Part shown: positions 1 to 6,001 of the stretch, in pieces
Numbering within the stretch: the first letter of the stretch is position 1
How the letters are laid out: each line of letters starts with the position of its first letter
Assembly (NCBI GenBank): GCA_964396385.1
Contig: CAYNFH010000229.1
Coordinates: 1 to 9,921 of the forward strand
DNA: 9,921 nt
From: CAYNFH01 sp964396385
GTDB taxonomy: Bacteria; Armatimonadota; Chthonomonadetes; Chthonomonadales; CAJBBX01
Direction: 5' to 3'
Notes under the pieces: model-generated
Told to the model about the DNA's origin: nothing
Databases searched by the model: none
The model's input: only the letters and a program-made list of their open reading frames with translations
Program-made: the position numbers and the translations under genes

Positions 1-2
1 AG

Positions 3-356
3 AAGCTCGTCCGCGACCTGGACATGTATACCGACAAGCTGGAGGAGGTCGGCGGCGAGCTGGTATGGGTCGTACAGGACACGGACTGGCGGCGCGTGCG
101 GGATACCATCGTGGACTCCATGACCAACTTCGGCTCGCCGGTCATCAAGGTGGAGGATGGCGACTACAACCGCCACGACGAACTGTACCTGAAGCACTAC
201 TACGATGACAAGCCGCTGGACATGGATTACACGGTCCGCACGCTCAAGAACATCCAGTTTCTCTGGGGACGCCCTGTCCATCTGGAGACCATCGTGGATG
301 ATGACGCGGTGGTCATCACCTACGATGGCGAAAACCTGAACCAGCGCACACTGTGA
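3..356 (+). CDS. spoVR: SpoVR family protein, C-terminal part (5' end outside window)
   Basis: The frame is open from base 3 to the TGA at 354-356, giving the last 117 residues of a protein that begins before the window. An internal ATG at 24 is only the first ATG inside the fragment, not a likely start. The C-terminal blocks VEDGDYNRHDELYLKH and LWGRPVHLETIVDD are the hallmark end of the SpoVR/YcgB family, which is usually about 450-500 aa. SpoVR was named from a Bacillus spore-cortex phenotype. It is widespread in non-sporulating bacteria, often beside a PrkA-type kinase and a YeaH-type protein, so it does not imply sporulation here. The biochemical role is not settled. The stop codon lies inside the left arm of the hairpin that follows. 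I am confident of the family; the upstream neighbours cannot be seen. Confidence 0.9.
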   Translation, partial: KLVRDLDMYTDKLEEVGGELVWVVQDTDWRRVRDTIVDSMTNFGSPVIKVEDGDYNRHDELYLKHYYDDKPLDMDYTVRTLKNIQFLWGRPVHLETIVDDDAVVITYDGENLNQRTL

Positions 357-413
357 CGAAAGACGGATGACCGACGGAATCAGGATCCGTCCCCGGTCAT
401 CCGTCTTTCGTCA
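354..413. terminator. 20-bp perfect hairpin between convergent genes, likely bidirectional terminator
   Basis: Bases 354-373 (TGACGAAAGACGGATGACCG) and 394-413 are perfect reverse complements around a 20-base loop. The loop itself contains a 5-bp stem (ACGGA 374-378 with TCCGT 386-390). The structure includes the spoVR stop codon and ends 10 bases before the stop of the convergent minus-strand gene. No clear T-tract follows on either strand, so the rho-independent call rests on position and stem strength. Both arms read as 7-bp units: 355-375 is GACGAAA, GACGGAT, GACCGAC, and 385-412 is ATCCGTC, CCCGGTC, ATCCGTC, TTTCGTC. Confidence 0.7.
385..412. repeat. Four phased 7-bp repeats, NTCCGTC type
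   Basis: The units ATCCGTC, CCCGGTC, ATCCGTC and TTTCGTC follow each other exactly every 7 bases. The complementary units in opposite orientation fill 355-375, which is what makes the hairpin. The same unit type (NTCCGTC) recurs at 9796-9823 near the other end of the window. Confidence 0.65.
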
Positions 414-423
414 ACCGTTTCCC

Positions 424-1239
424 CTAGATTTGAAACACCATCCCATCGAACCCCACTTCAATACCATTCGGGGTGAGATGGGATTCCAGCTCCTCGTGCA
501 GCAGTCCGCAGAGATGCGAGTGGTGCGTGGTCACCACGGGCGCTCGCGCCTTCAGGATTCCGTTCTCCAGCAGTCGCTCCCGCATCCGGATCAGCTCTGG
601 AATTGAGAGATGGGCCCTATATCCCCCTTCGTCCAGACCCTTGGTGCACTCTATCACGGCGCCGTCAATCTTCACGTTGCCGAGAAACGACCAGGTCCCC
701 TCGCCATACCACCCCGTGTCCGTCGCGTACAGCAGCGTCCGCCCGTTCCGCTCGATGAGGTAGTTGTAGCAGACGTACTCCGGATCATGCTGAGCCAGGA
801 CCGGAGTAATCCCCCACGGCCCGGTGTTCACGCGCTCCCAGGGCGCAAGGCAGTGGACGGAGATGGGGAGTGTACCTAGGTCGAGCTCGTCCGCGAGTTG
901 CTGAGCGGCGTCCGGCGGGCAGAGCACCTGCAGCCTCCATCCGTTGGACTGCGGAACGAACATCCAGGAAGCGTACTGGAGCTCGCGGACGGCAAAATGA
1001 TCGTGGTGGGCGTGGGTCACCAGCAGGCGGTCCACGCGGGTCATATCCAGCCCCTGGGTCAAAACGTGGTGGAGCGTATCGGACGAGAGGTCAATCTTCA
1101 ACGTGCCATCAATGAGCGCGGAACTTCTGCTGCGAAGATTCTTGCCGCGCAACGCACGCGAGCGCACGCAGACCTCGCACTTGCAGAAAAGGCCCGGCCA
1201 ACCTTCCGCCGAGCCTGTGCCCAATAGCCGAATCTCCAT
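424..1239 (-). CDS. PhnP-like metallo-beta-lactamase-fold hydrolase
   Basis: This 271-aa protein starts at ATG 1239 and ends at TAG 424-426. It begins with the beta-strand/glycine motif LLGTGSAEGWP (5-15). A CKCEVC cluster (C19, C21, C24) follows, matching the extra structural zinc site of PhnP-type enzymes. The catalytic MBL motif THAHHDH is at 75-81 (H76, H78, D80, H81). Further expected metal ligands are H151 (AQHDP), D174 (ATDTG) and a late histidine in TTHHSH (239-242). PhnP hydrolyses cyclic ribose phosphates in phosphonate breakdown, and relatives act on other phosphodiesters. No phn genes are visible here, so the substrate is open. There is no signal peptide, so it is probably cytoplasmic. 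The ribosome binding site is weak. Length and motif order are normal for the family. tRNase Z-like relatives are a less likely alternative because of the Cys cluster. Confidence 0.85.
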   Translation of the reverse strand: MEIRLLGTGSAEGWPGLFCKCEVCVRSRALRGKNLRSRSSALIDGTLKIDLSSDTLHHVLTQGLDMTRVDRLLVTHAHHDHFAVRELQYASWMFVPQSNGWRLQVLCPPDAAQQLADELDLGTLPISVHCLAPWERVNTGPWGITPVLAQHDPEYVCYNYLIERNGRTLLYATDTGWYGEGTWSFLGNVKIDGAVIECTKGLDEGGYRAHLSIPELIRMRERLLENGILKARAPVVTTHHSHLCGLLHEELESHLTPNGIEVGFDGMVFQI

Positions 1240-1298
1240 AGGCTCACACCGCCAGGCCCGTCCGGGCCATGCGGTCCCCTCTTTGCTAACGTTGCCAT

Positions 1299-1323
1299 AT
1301 TATCGGCCCTCAGGGCTGTAAAC
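1299..1323 (-). promoter_or_regulatory. Candidate promoter for the PhnP-like gene
   Basis: On the minus strand a GATAAT box (1304-1299) lies 60 bases before the ATG, with a TTTACA (1323-1318) upstream. The TTTACA is 13 bases from GATAAT, or 15 from an overlapping TAATAT, and both spacings are shorter than ideal. The region around it is otherwise GC-rich, so an AT-rich box stands out. This is weak evidence by itself. Confidence 0.3.
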
Positions 1324-1363
1324 CTATCAACGGAAGAGGTGTGAACTTCGTCACAGCGAACCA

Positions 1364-1377
1364 GGGTTCGGGGTTCA
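1364..1377. repeat. Two 7-bp repeats, GGGTTCR
   Basis: GGGTTCG and GGGTTCA are adjacent. They are the same unit type as the larger tract at 1434-1468, 57 bases away. The stretch between them (1378-1433) also contains GTTC/GAAC words, including a small hairpin GAACT-CGAA-AGTTC at 1384-1397. No coding sequence was found in the gap 1240-1468. Confidence 0.5.
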
Positions 1378-1433
1378 GCGCTGGAACTCGAAAGTTCGTG
1401 CTAACCGTTGAACCTAAGCTAAAGCGTACCGCG

Positions 1434-1468
1434 GGGTTCCGAGTTCGGGAACTCGGAACCCTGAACCC
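1434..1468 (-). terminator. Hairpin of 7-bp repeats after the DUF1015/zinc-ribbon operon
   Basis: Bases 1434-1446 and 1449-1461 are perfect 13-bp reverse complements with a tight centre. The hairpin lies 8 bases past the stop codon of the minus-strand zinc-ribbon gene. The tract reads as five units of exactly 7 bases: GGGTTCC, GAGTTCG, GGAACTC, GGAACCC, TGAACCC. The orientation flips in the middle, which creates the stem. No T-run follows on the minus strand, so terminator function is inferred from position and stem. Confidence 0.55.
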
Positions 1469-1663
1469 CTATAGGTAGTCCCCGCCCGGCTCGTAGATTC
1501 GCCCGCACTCCGGACACCGATCCGCCTCGCCCTTCCCGATAGTACGGCACGTGGGACAGAGGTGGAGCTTGACCGGAAACTTGCCGCACTGGGGACACCG
1601 CTTGGTCTCGTGGTAGACCAGGGCGCCGCAGTGCTCGCACGCTCCGGGTCCCGGCTTATTCAC
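1469..1663 (-). CDS. Small double zinc-ribbon protein (four CxxC pairs)
   Basis: With the GTG at 1663 this gene encodes 64 aa. Four CxxC knuckles are evenly spread at C9/C12 (CEHC), C23/C26 (CPQC), C36/C39 (CPTC) and C50/C53 (CPEC), enough ligands for two zinc ribbons. The protein is almost entirely the zinc-binding module, so it may bind nucleic acid or a partner protein, but no specific function can be read. Start choice: the GTG at 1663 overlaps the TGA of the upstream DUF1015 gene as GTGA, the usual form of translational coupling. An in-frame GTG at 1690 would add nine residues and overlap DUF1015 by 31 bases. Neither has a good ribosome binding site. The gene is co-transcribed with DUF1015 and is followed by the 1434-1468 hairpin. 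Confidence 0.75.
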   Translation of the reverse strand: MNKPGPGACEHCGALVYHETKRCPQCGKFPVKLHLCPTCRTIGKGEADRCPECGRIYEPGGDYL

Positions 1664-3018
1664 AGGAGCCGAAGAAGGAGTCCGCTCCACAGCTTGGGGT
1701 AGAAGAAGGTGGACTTAGGGGGCATCTTGTCGCCGGCGGCGGCTACCTGGCGTACCTCGTCTGCCTGTGGTTGGCCCAGCAGGAAGGCGAGCTGGTACTC
1801 CCCTCCGCGGACCGCCTCGATGGCTTCCTTTACATCCCGGGTATACCCGATGTCCGGGGTGGTCGCGAGCGAGGCCGCGGGAATGCCGAGGGAGCGGTCC
1901 AGCACCAGCGTCTGCAGGATGCTCACGTCCAGCCTCTTCCAGGCCGCGGAGTGATCCGTAACCGCCGCGTCCATCACCTGAGGGTCCCGGAGAGTCAGCA
2001 GGTAGGCGGACGTACCGTCCACCATGCCAAAATGGTGGTCTCCGTCCGCCGGTTTGGCCATCGCCTGCGACAGTGTGTCCAGCGGCACCGGCTCAACGTT
2101 GAAGTACCGCTCAAGCTGCAGAGGAAGCTGCTCCAGCTTGCCCGGAGTCACGTTTCGCACTAGCCGATGGGTGGGAAGCACCACCAGCCCGGGATCTGTG
2201 AAGGCTGTGAGCACGATCAGAATGTAGTCAGCACCGGGAGAATCCGGACTCTCGACTCTCGACTCTCGACTCTCGACTCCCGATCCAGGGGTCGCCCCCT
2301 CGCCCTCTCGCCTGCTCGCCGCATCGACCCTCACCTCGTCCCGATACGCCAGGGCCGTCTCGTACCGGTGATGACCGTCCGCTATCCAAACCTTGCCCGG
2401 GGCGAGGAACCGCCGGATGGCGAGGATGGCCTCCGGATCGGTCACACGGCGCACCTCATGTGTGTCATCTCCGAGCGTCACCTGTAGGTCCGGCGCGGCC
2501 TCGCCCACGCTCGCCGCCAGCAGCCGCCCAACCAGGCCCTGTGGGTCTTCGTACAGGCCGAAGATTGGCTCCGGATTGCACCGGGTTGCCCGCATGAGGC
2601 GGAGCCTGTCCTCCTTTGCCTTCGTCCGTGTCTCTTCGTGCGGCAGCACCACCCCGGCGGAGTACGGCTCCAGCTTCAGAGCGCAGAACAGGCCGGTTCG
2701 CCTATATCGCTGCCCGTCGGCGGGATTGGTGAATTCCTGCTGGTATTCGTAGAGGCATGGGCTCGGGTCCTCCACCAGAACACCGGTTTCCAGCGACTGA
2801 CGCAGATACTCGGCCGCGCGCCCGTAAGGCGCCTCCACGTCATCGCCGGGCTCAGGCGCGTTGAGGATGAGGCGGACGATGTTATGCGGTCCGGTAGCGT
2901 AGAGAGCTTGCTGCTGCCTGGGGGATATAACGTCGTACGGCGGCGCCACTGCCGAATCGAGCCCGCCTACCTTCCACGCGTCGAAATGCACGCCCCTGAA
3001 CGGTACTATTTCCGCCAC
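1660..3018 (-). CDS. DUF1015 family protein
   Basis: The gene encodes 452 aa and starts at GTG 3018 behind AGGAGG with a 4-base spacer. Family blocks appear in the expected order: APPYDVIS (25-32), HEETRTKAKEDRLRLMRATRCN-region (127-148), PIFGLYEDPQGL (151-162), the signature IADGHHRYETALAYRD (212-227), LPTHRLV (281-287) and PPKSTFFYPKL (434-444) at the C-terminus. DUF1015 proteins are found in many bacteria and archaea and have no settled function. The conserved DGHHR block looks like an active or ligand-binding site. No signal peptide or membrane segment is seen, so it is probably cytoplasmic. Odd point: between the conserved YRDE and DYILIVLTAF stretches lies a low-complexity insert of about 30 residues (231-263, including VESRESRVESP) encoded by tandem 7- and 8-bp repeats. 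It is the first gene of a two-gene unit with the zinc-ribbon gene and is transcribed divergently from the secreted glycosidase-like gene. Confidence 0.9.
   Translation of the reverse strand: MAEIVPFRGVHFDAWKVGGLDSAVAPPYDVISPRQQQALYATGPHNIVRLILNAPEPGDDVEAPYGRAAEYLRQSLETGVLVEDPSPCLYEYQQEFTNPADGQRYRRTGLFCALKLEPYSAGVVLPHEETRTKAKEDRLRLMRATRCNPEPIFGLYEDPQGLVGRLLAASVGEAAPDLQVTLGDDTHEVRRVTDPEAILAIRRFLAPGKVWIADGHHRYETALAYRDEVRVDAASRREGEGATPGSGVESRESRVESPDSPGADYILIVLTAFTDPGLVVLPTHRLVRNVTPGKLEQLPLQLERYFNVEPVPLDTLSQAMAKPADGDHHFGMVDGTSAYLLTLRDPQVMDAAVTDHSAAWKRLDVSILQTLVLDRSLGIPAASLATTPDIGYTRDVKEAIEAVRGGEYQLAFLLGQPQADEVRQVAAAGDKMPPKSTFFYPKLWSGLLLRLL
2247..2320. repeat. Tandem 7-bp and 8-bp repeats inside the DUF1015 gene
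   Basis: On the plus strand, four exact GACTCTC units (2247-2274) and a fifth variant GACTCCC (2275-2281) run in tandem. After 15 bases come three 8-bp units CCCTCGCC, CTCTCGCC and TGCTCGCC (2297-2320). Because 7 and 8 are not multiples of 3, the repeat is read in all three phases and gives a Ser/Arg/Glu/Val-rich segment. Adding or losing one unit would shift the frame. Confidence 0.9.
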
Positions 3019-3053
3019 TCCGCCTCCTCAAGAGCCGCCCACCTTCGGCCAGT

Positions 3054-3063
3054 TGCTATAATA
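3054..3063. promoter_or_regulatory. Extended -10 promoter for the secreted protein gene; overlapping divergent -10
   Basis: On the plus strand TGCTATAAT (3054-3062) is a perfect extended -10 element, which can work without a good -35, and none is seen. A start of transcription near 3069 would leave a leader of about 40 bases before the CTG start at 3110. On the minus strand the same bases read TATTAT (3063-3058). This could serve the DUF1015 gene with a leader of about 33 bases, so the site may be bidirectional. Confidence 0.6.
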
Positions 3064-3096
3064 CCCTAGCCCGTTCTGGGCCAAGCGAACATACTC

Positions 3097-3112
3097 GGAG
3101 GCCGCTGCCCTG
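3097..3112 (+). promoter_or_regulatory. Ribosome binding site that points to a CTG start codon
   Basis: GGAGG at 3097-3101 is followed by an 8-base spacer and CTG at 3110. The frame has a TAA at 3059-3061 and no ATG, GTG or TTG until GTG 3209. That later start would cut off the signal peptide and has only a weak upstream purine stretch. The placement therefore favours the CTG as the initiation codon. Confidence 0.6.
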
Positions 3113-5266
3113 CGCCCCACGCTCCTCTTCCTAGTTCTCGCCGCGTTCATCTCCATCCCGGCCGGACTGGATTCCGCGGAGGTCGCTTCAGGGTCGGTTA
3201 TCGTCCACGTGGGACCCGCGCCGGTCAATACGTTCACGCCGGATCGGGCTCTGGGCGCGGGCGTGGATGGACTGGAGAAGGGCGAGGTCGCCAAGGTCTA
3301 CACGCCCTCCAACCTGGCGGAGATGCGCTCCGCCGGTCTCCGCTCCCTTACCTTCCGTCTGCGCACGGAGCTCGGCGTCGAAGCCTGGCACTGGAATCCG
3401 GCGGGCGGATGGAGCGACGCGGAGCGCCGGCAAGGATACTGGACGTCCAGCGCGCAGGCCGCCTCGCCGATAGGCGTATGCTACGGCTACCGTCTGCCTC
3501 GCCGTGGCAGCACCATCGATCAGGCCAACAACGACAGCTACTCCCGCGTGGACGACGGTGACCCCGCCTCCTTCTGGAAAAGCAACCCCTATCTGGACCG
3601 CCACTACACGCACGAGGACAATGCCCTCCACCCTCAGTGGCTGGTCATAGATCTCGGCAGACGCGAGCAAGTGGATGCCATCCGTCTCCTCTGGGGCGTG
3701 CCTTTCGCCACGGCGTATCGCGTCGAGTTCTGGGAAGGCGTCGATCCCATCTACATCGACGAGAACCCGCCCGGCCGCTGGCGCCCGTTTCCCGGCGGAG
3801 CTGTGCTTCACGGGCGCGGCGGAGACGTCACGCTCCGGCTGACCCGGCAGTCCGTATCCGCGCGGTATCTCCGCATCACGATGACGGCCTCCTCATACAC
3901 CGCCCCTCCGGGCTCTCGAGACGTCCGTGACCGGCTGGGCTTCGCCATGAAAGAGATCTACCTGGGTCGCATTCAGCCTTCCACGGGACGGCTGAGGGAC
4001 ATCCTGCGGCACGGCCGGCGAAAGCAGCTTCAGACCGTCATCTACGCGTCCTCTACGGACCCCTGGCACCGGCCGCAGGACCTTGACTGTCGCATCGAGC
4101 AACCGGGGTTCGACCGGGTGTTTCGCAGCGGCCTCTCCAGCGGATTAACCGTCATTGTGCCTGTGGGGCTCCTATACGATACACCAGACAACGCCGCTGC
4201 GGAGCTCCGCTTCCTCCGGACCAGAGGATACCGGGTCAACCGAATCGAGCTCGGCGAAGAACCGGACGGCCAGTACATGACGCCGGAGGACTACGGAGCC
4301 CTCTACGTGCAGTGGGCGGATGCACTCCACCGCGTGGATCCCCGAGTGGAGCTAGGGGGGCCTAGCTTCCAGACCTCCGTCCGCGGGTGGCACGCTTGGC
4401 CGGACGCGCGCGGCAACCGCTCCTGGATGAACCGATTCCTGACGTATCTGCGCCGCCGGAGCCGGGAGAGCGACTTCCGCTTCTTCAGCTTCGAGTGGTA
4501 TCCGTTCGACGACGTCTGCGCTAAGACCGCCCCACAGCTTGCCGCCGCGCCGCAGCTTCTTTCGCGCCTCATGGGCTACTTGCACAGTGACGGCCTCAGC
4601 CACCGGATCCCCTGGATTATCGCGGAGTATGGCTACTCCGCCTTCGCGGGACAGGCAGAGGTCGAGCTGCCGGCGGCCCTTCTCAACGCCGAGACCGTGG
4701 CCCAGTTCCTCACACTTGGTGGGAGCGCGGCCTACCTGTATGGCTATGAGCCCAATGAGCCCATCAAAGAGTCCACGTCGTGCGATACCTGGGGCAACCT
4801 CATGATGCTGGAGGGGGGCGAGAACCGCCAGGCCCGGTATCGGCTGCCCGCCTACTACGCGGCCTCCCTGCTGGCCAATGAGTGGGCCCAGCCCGGCTCA
4901 GGCGTCCACGGCCTCTATCGCGCCGAGTCCAGCATCTACAATGGGCAGGGCCAGCCGCTCGTCACCTCCTACGCCGTGCACCGTCCGGACGGCAGATGGT
5001 CGCTGGTGCTTATCAACAAGGATCCGGTGCGGGCATGGCAGGTCCACGTCCAGTTCGACAGGGACGGGGCCACCTCGGACTTTAGCGGCCCGGCGGATCT
5101 CTACCAATATTCATCCGCCCAGTACGCGTGGCATCCCGCAAAGGACCAGGGGCGCCCGATCCGGAGTCTCCCTCCCAGCCATAGGGAGCTGGCCGCCGCC
5201 CCTGGGCGCGTCATGCTGCCCCCCTACTCCCTTACCATCCTGCGAGGCCGCGTCGCAGGACTCTGA
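3110..5266 (+). CDS. Secreted discoidin-domain protein with clan GH-A-like glycosidase barrel
   Basis: The frame gives 718 aa from the CTG at 3110. Residues 1-23 (MRPTLLFLVLAAFISIPAG and on) look like a signal peptide, so the product is probably exported. About residues 120-290 resemble an F5/8 type C (discoidin) carbohydrate-binding domain: SRVDDGDPASFWKS, QWLVIDLG, YRVEFWEG, ARYLRITMTAS. The following region resembles a GH-A TIM barrel. IELGEEPDG places a candidate acid/base at E384, in the position of the usual NEP glutamate, and WIIAEYGYS places a candidate nucleophile at E506. The 122-residue gap is typical of the clan. The C-terminus (about 610-718), with GRWSLVLINKDP and LPPYSLTILRG, looks like the accessory beta-sandwich of GH39/GH51/GH79-like enzymes. 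The first barrel strands (GAGVDG, then TFRLRTELG) may precede the discoidin domain, which would then be inserted in the barrel. Substrate and exact GH family cannot be told. An alternative start at GTG 3209 would give 685 aa without export signal. Confidence 0.75.
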   Translation: MRPTLLFLVLAAFISIPAGLDSAEVASGSVIVHVGPAPVNTFTPDRALGAGVDGLEKGEVAKVYTPSNLAEMRSAGLRSLTFRLRTELGVEAWHWNPAGGWSDAERRQGYWTSSAQAASPIGVCYGYRLPRRGSTIDQANNDSYSRVDDGDPASFWKSNPYLDRHYTHEDNALHPQWLVIDLGRREQVDAIRLLWGVPFATAYRVEFWEGVDPIYIDENPPGRWRPFPGGAVLHGRGGDVTLRLTRQSVSARYLRITMTASSYTAPPGSRDVRDRLGFAMKEIYLGRIQPSTGRLRDILRHGRRKQLQTVIYASSTDPWHRPQDLDCRIEQPGFDRVFRSGLSSGLTVIVPVGLLYDTPDNAAAELRFLRTRGYRVNRIELGEEPDGQYMTPEDYGALYVQWADALHRVDPRVELGGPSFQTSVRGWHAWPDARGNRSWMNRFLTYLRRRSRESDFRFFSFEWYPFDDVCAKTAPQLAAAPQLLSRLMGYLHSDGLSHRIPWIIAEYGYSAFAGQAEVELPAALLNAETVAQFLTLGGSAAYLYGYEPNEPIKESTSCDTWGNLMMLEGGENRQARYRLPAYYAASLLANEWAQPGSGVHGLYRAESSIYNGQGQPLVTSYAVHRPDGRWSLVLINKDPVRAWQVHVQFDRDGATSDFSGPADLYQYSSAQYAWHPAKDQGRPIRSLPPSHRELAAAPGRVMLPPYSLTILRGRVAGL

Positions 5267-5290
5267 CCGCCCGCCCGCGTACCGGTTAGT

Positions 5291-5403
5291 CTGTCATTCC
5301 GAAGGAGCAGAGCGACGCTCCTGTCATTCCGAAGGAGCAGAGCGACTGAGGAATCTGGCGGCTCTGTGCCGGAGCCAGATTCCTCGCTGGCGCTCGGAAT
5401 GAC
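5291..5403. repeat. Foldback intergenic repeat element with duplicated left arm
   Basis: A 26-bp unit beginning CTGTCATTCCGAAGGAGCAG occurs at 5291-5316 and again at 5321-5346, separated by GCTC. The second copy opens a foldback. GTCATTCCGA (5323-5332) pairs with TCGGAATGAC (5394-5403), and GAGGAATCTGGC (5348-5359) pairs with GCCAGATTCCTC (5374-5385). Elements of the GTCATTCCGA...GAGGAATCT type are familiar as dispersed intergenic repeats in several bacterial groups. The element sits 24 bases after the glycosidase-like gene and may also stop transcription there. It encodes no transposase, so it is MITE- or REP-like. The extra left arm suggests a partial duplication. Confidence 0.85.
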
Positions 5404-5409
5404 AAGGGG

Positions 5410-5424
5410 CTGTCGTCACGACAG
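5410..5424. promoter_or_regulatory. Perfect 15-bp palindrome just before the DinB-fold gene
   Basis: CTGTCGT-C-ACGACAG is a 7+1+7 palindrome ending 2 bases before the GAGGAGG ribosome binding site of the next gene. It is too tight to be a good RNA hairpin and looks more like a dimer-binding operator. No regulator gene is present in the window, so this is a candidate only. Confidence 0.4.
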
Positions 5425-5437
5425 CGAGGAGGCTGCT

Positions 5438-5914
5438 ATGCTGTCTGAGTACATCCGCAACTACCTGATCCACGGCCTGCGCGCGTCACCCTTCGTCGTT
5501 GAGCGCTTGCTGCGCGACGCGACGGAGGAGGATCTCGATCGGCGTCCGGAACCGGACCGCTTCACCATCCGGGAGGTGGTCGCGCACCTGGCTGACTGGG
5601 ATACTATCTGGCAGGAGCGCATCACCCGAATGCGAAAGGAGGACGAACCTTTCCTGCCGGACATCGACGAAGGCGAGCTCGCCGTCGAGCACGACTACTC
5701 GCACACAAACCTGCGCGAGCAGCTTAGCCGGTTCCACCGCGAGCGCGCCAAGCTGGCGGACCTGGTGGCCGGCATGGAGGCGGCGGAATGGAGCCGGAAT
5801 GGCCGGCGGAACTGGGGCTCGTTCACCATCGCGGAGATGGTAGCCATGGTCCTGGGTCACGACGGCTACCACACCCGGCAGATCGACCAGTGGCTGAAGG
5901 CCGGAGGCCACTAA
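5438..5914 (+). CDS. DinB/YfiT-fold metal-dependent protein
   Basis: This 158-aa protein starts at ATG 5438, preceded by AGGAGG (5427-5432) with a 5-base spacer. The same frame is open further upstream, but that part lies within the foldback repeat and has no ribosome binding site. The DinB four-helix fold is shown by length and by the histidine triad: H50 in REVVAHLADWD, and H141 and H145 in LGHDGYHTRQIDQW near the C-terminus. The FTIREVVAHLADWDTIWQERI and FTIAEMVAM...HDGYH patterns are typical of the DinB_2 type. Members bind a divalent metal, and known ones include thiol-dependent (bacillithiol, mycothiol) transferases. The substrate here is unknown. The protein is probably cytoplasmic. 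It appears to be a single-gene unit between the repeat element and the next gene, possibly controlled by the 5410-5424 palindrome. Confidence 0.85.
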   Translation: MLSEYIRNYLIHGLRASPFVVERLLRDATEEDLDRRPEPDRFTIREVVAHLADWDTIWQERITRMRKEDEPFLPDIDEGELAVEHDYSHTNLREQLSRFHRERAKLADLVAGMEAAEWSRNGRRNWGSFTIAEMVAMVLGHDGYHTRQIDQWLKAGGH

Positions 5915-6001
5915 ACCGTCGATTCCCCGTCAATCTGGCAGTTTGCGCTCTCCTCAGATATGGCAAAAAACCCTGTAACACGCTATTCGGGGAGACACAA
6001 C

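Noticed and set aside
367..606. Plus-strand open frame beginning in the intergenic hairpin
   Set aside because: It starts within the hairpin, has no ribosome binding site and runs antisense to the PhnP-like gene.
2247..2320. CRISPR-like array
   Set aside because: Units are 7-8 bp, directly adjacent with no spacers, and lie inside a coding sequence.
3188..3811. Minus-strand open frame of 207 codons opposite the glycosidase-like gene
   Set aside because: It lies fully opposite a gene with a signal peptide and domain motifs. Its Val/Arg/Ala-rich translation is typical of an antisense shadow in GC-rich DNA.
5366..5437. Longer start for the DinB-fold gene at ATG 5366
   Set aside because: These codons lie within the foldback repeat and lack a ribosome binding site. 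ATG 5438 has AGGAGG at a good distance.
5960..6001. Start of the hypothetical membrane protein at ATG 5960
   Set aside because: No ribosome binding site precedes it, whereas ATG 6002 has GGGGAG 7 bases upstream.
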